A DNA stretch of 16,965 bases from Candidatus Paceibacterota bacterium (GTDB lineage: Bacteria > Verrucomicrobiota > Verrucomicrobiia > Limisphaerales > UBA8199), in assembly GCA_035452965.1 (NCBI GenBank), contig DAOTCE010000054.1, positions 1 to 16,965 of the forward strand, written 5' to 3'. Within the stretch, counting starts at the first letter, position 1. Each line of letters opens with the position of its first letter. Positions 15,692-16,965 of this stretch are shown piece after piece. Below the pieces are notes generated by a model, which saw nothing but the letters and a program-made list of their open reading frames with translations, did no database searches and was not told the DNA's origin. The translations under genes and the position numbers were made by a program.

Positions 15692-15953
15692 AGGTGGTCT
15701 CCCCCTATTGCTTTCGTTCTCAACTCCAGCGGTTCCAACCGCCAAGACTGGAGACTTATCACCTCGGCAGGGGCAAGCCTCTCCCAACAGTTCCAGCTAG
15801 TTTACAGATCATTAAACAGGGTTCTTCGCGGATTCCCGGGGAAACCTGTTGGCGATTCATCGTCTCGCTTTCCTCTGCCTGCCTCCGGCTCCCCCCACCG
15901 GTCAGACGGCTGCACCGTTACGGTAGCCGGAGGTTGGCGTTTTCTTGCGGCCA
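15692..15953. other. Non-coding stretch after the response regulator
   Basis: No convincing gene on either strand; open frames here lack domain similarity and follow GC skew. It includes a nested inverted repeat downstream of the regulator (15724-15753) and TCTGCCTGCCT (15874-15884), which is repeated inverted at 16095-16105 on the far side of the large palindrome. Confidence 0.5.
15724..15753 (+). terminator. Possible hairpin terminator after response regulator
   Basis: Two nested inverted repeats: CTCCAG (15724-15729) with CTGGAG (15748-15753), and GCGGTT with AACCGC around a two-base centre. It starts 33 bp after the regulator stop. It lacks a T-run, so termination is uncertain. Confidence 0.3.
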
Positions 15954-16063
15954 GCTGGGGGATGGCGTGCTAGTGCGGTCTGGCTACGGTGTGTATCCCA
16001 TGGGGAGCGCTCCCCATGGGATACACACCGTAGCACCACCGTGCCGCCACCGTAACCCCAAGC
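15954..16063. repeat. Large palindrome: 52-bp perfect core in a 110-bp imperfect inverted repeat
   Basis: Positions 15983-16034 read identically on both strands (arm GCTACGGTGTGTATCCCATG then GGGAGC, centre AGCGCT at 16006-16011). Further out, GCTGGGGG..GTGC.. at 15954 matches the complement of ..CCCCAAGC ending at 16063, with about two thirds identity over the 38-base arm ends (this count includes eight bases of the perfect core). An 11-bp inverted pair at 15874-15884 and 16095-16105 encloses the structure. It could be a miniature inverted-repeat element or a long RNA hairpin; no coding role is apparent. Confidence 0.75.
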
Positions 16064-16111
16064 CAGATGTGCCAGCGTAAGCGGGGACTGGGAAAGGCAG
16101 GCAGACGACCT

Positions 16112-16133
16112 CACTGTCTAAAATATGGACAGT
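16112..16133. repeat. Short inverted repeat at the edge of the IS630 remnant
   Basis: CACTGTC and GACAGTG flank nine AT-rich bases (taaaatatg). It lies across the end of the IS630-like fragment and next to the palindromic element. IS630-family elements insert at TA, so this may be a scar, but no target duplication can be proven. Confidence 0.4.
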
Positions 16134-16399
16134 GCACGGGTTTCGGAGGTTGTGGAGGCTATCCAGACTGTGCGGACGTCAACCACCGTTGGCACTTCCC
16201 GGAAATCCGTGATGAACGTCAGCCATTCCTTGTGGGGGTGTTGCTCGGCGGTACGGCTCAGGATCTTACCGTCCAGATAGGACAGGGCGGCAAACAAGGT
16301 GACCGTCCCGTGGCGGATGTCGTCATGGGTGCGTGTCTTGATGTGGCCCCCCAAAAAGGCAAGCCCGGCTGGGTTCGTTTCAAAGCCTGACACTGACAC
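16118..16399 (-). pseudogene. IS630-family transposase internal fragment
   Basis: The minus-strand frame carries the central IS630 DDE region: GHIKTRTHDDIRHGTVTLFA, then ALSYLDGKILSRTAEQHPHK and EWLTFITDFREVPTVVDV. The block before it (the DEKSQ-type first catalytic Asp) and the block after it (DNYATHK-type second Asp) are missing. At the 3' end the sequence drifts to RTVWIASTT before TAG. With about 93 codons against a usual 340 or more, it is a dead internal piece. Its neighbourhood of palindromic DNA suggests an old transposition or deletion site at the right border of the cluster. Confidence 0.8.
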
Positions 16400-16622
16400 T
16401 CCAGACTACAGTTCGTCCCTGCTTGTATCTACCCATTTACTGAACAGCACACTAGAACAAACGTTCGATTCTCTGCCGCGCGGCTCTTTGTTAAAAAACA
16501 GCCCGAAGTGGAAGGAATCGTTCAAGCACGGTGCAACCAGTTCGGTGGCTGCGGACCGGGAGGGCATTGCCAATCCGTTCGAGAACTTCCCTCTAACGCC
16601 TGTGCGGACCTGACCTGCCTCA
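16400..16622. promoter_or_regulatory. Upstream region of the surface-protein gene
   Basis: 223 bp between the IS630 fragment and the next gene. It holds the third shared box and an AT-richer stretch (TTTGTTAAAAAACAG near 16486-16500). No clear ribosome site precedes the ATG at 16623. No RNA gene is recognised. Confidence 0.35.
16452..16470. promoter_or_regulatory. Putative operator: CTAGAACAAACGTTCGATT
   Basis: Third copy of the box, and the most symmetrical: GAAC-AAAC-GTTC has perfect four-base arms. It lies 152 bp upstream of the surface-protein ATG, in the same orientation as the other two copies on the plus strand. Confidence 0.45.
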
Positions 16623-16965
16623 ATGAAAATGAATAACCACACTCTTATACCACAGCCGTGGAACTTCCGCGCGCCCGTTTGGATTAGAAATTGCGCCTGC
16701 CTTTTCGCTCTGGTGCTGTTCATGGCAGAGCCTGGCGAGGCACGCGCCGCCACCAAGAAGTTTGATGGTGGCATAAGCGGCACCGGCCATGCCTGGGCGA
16801 CAGCTAACAATTGGAACCCGGACGGCCGGCCCGCTTCCGGCGACGATATTGTCATGGACACGACCCACATAACAATCCCGGAGGAGCAAACCGCTAGTAC
16901 CAGCATCAGCGTTCGCTCCATCGAGTTCATGAACAATTTCGCTGCCAACAACACGTGGCATCTCG
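16623..16965 (+). CDS. Secreted autotransporter-like/beta-helix surface protein, N-terminal part (runs off window)
   Basis: Open from ATG 16623 to the edge (114 codons) without a stop. MKMNNHTLIPQPWNFRAPVW precedes a hydrophobic segment (CACLFALVLFMAEPGEARAA) that fits a signal peptide with an extended N-region and cleavage near ARA-A. The mature start reads TKKFDGGISGTGHAWATANN, then WNPDGRPASGDDIVMD, closely following the first repeat of verrucomicrobial autotransporter-associated and PEP-CTERM surface proteins (WDGGG..G.W.TAANW.PDG.P...D). These proteins form long beta-helices outside the cell; cargo and function vary. A second ATG at 16629 is possible. The minus-strand open frames over this region are shadows. 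Codon use and the signal support this strand. Confidence 0.75.
   Translation, partial: MKMNNHTLIPQPWNFRAPVWIRNCACLFALVLFMAEPGEARAATKKFDGGISGTGHAWATANNWNPDGRPASGDDIVMDTTHITIPEEQTASTSISVRSIEFMNNFAANNTWHL

Noticed and set aside
15692..16117. CRISPR array or tRNA in the non-coding right flank
   Set aside because: No regularly spaced direct repeats and no cloverleaf; the visible structure is a single palindrome plus short inverted repeats.
13456..16470. Naming the shared box a LexA site
   Set aside because: The GAAC-N4-GTTC core resembles Bacillus-type sites, but none of the flanking genes is an SOS gene and the verrucomicrobial LexA motif I know of (TGTTC-N4-GAACA) has reversed arms.

Overview
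The window is GC-rich. It looks like a Verrucomicrobiota-type chromosome, or a close PVC relative (inference). The reasons are the density of exported LamG, malectin, GH127-like and UroD-like proteins, and a surface protein with a 'DGG..GTGHAW..A.NW.PDG.PASGDD' repeat typical of verrucomicrobial autotransporter-like proteins.

Layout. Positions 1-1256 are insertion-sequence debris. An IS4-family transposase fragment (minus strand, running off the window edge) is joined to a 5'-truncated IS3-family orfA/orfB pair that still carries its A-rich frameshift site. Positions 1257-14903 hold eight minus-strand genes. In transcription order they are: a GlpT-like phosphate-ester antiporter; a LamG protein with an inserted seven-bladed propeller; a TIM-barrel-like lipoprotein; a Tat-exported Asp-box (sialidase-like) propeller; an exported PHP-domain metal phosphoesterase; a cytoplasmic UroD-like protein; a GH127-like exported glycosidase; and a second exported six-hairpin protein with malectin-type modules. 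Two junctions are tightly coupled: a 4-bp ATGA overlap, and a 3-bp gap. A divergent NarL/FixJ response regulator sits at 15062-15691. Positions 15692-16622 hold no intact gene, but contain a large palindrome and an IS630 transposase remnant. At 16623 a secreted surface protein begins and runs off the right edge.

How the genes may work together (inference): the exported enzymes would bind and trim a decorated carbohydrate outside the cytoplasm, the PHP enzyme would act on a phosphorylated or otherwise modified product, and the GlpT-like antiporter would import a small phosphorylated compound. The UroD-like protein would act in the cytoplasm. No TonB transporter, sensor kinase or sulfatase is seen inside the window.

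Most notable observations: an in-frame TAG that cuts the signal peptide off the last gene of the cluster; a LamG fold split by a complete seven-bladed propeller; a GlpT homologue lacking two substrate-site residues; a 19-bp CTARAACA-N4-TTCRA box repeated in three intergenic regions, including upstream of the transporter and of the LamG gene; and a 52-bp perfect palindrome.
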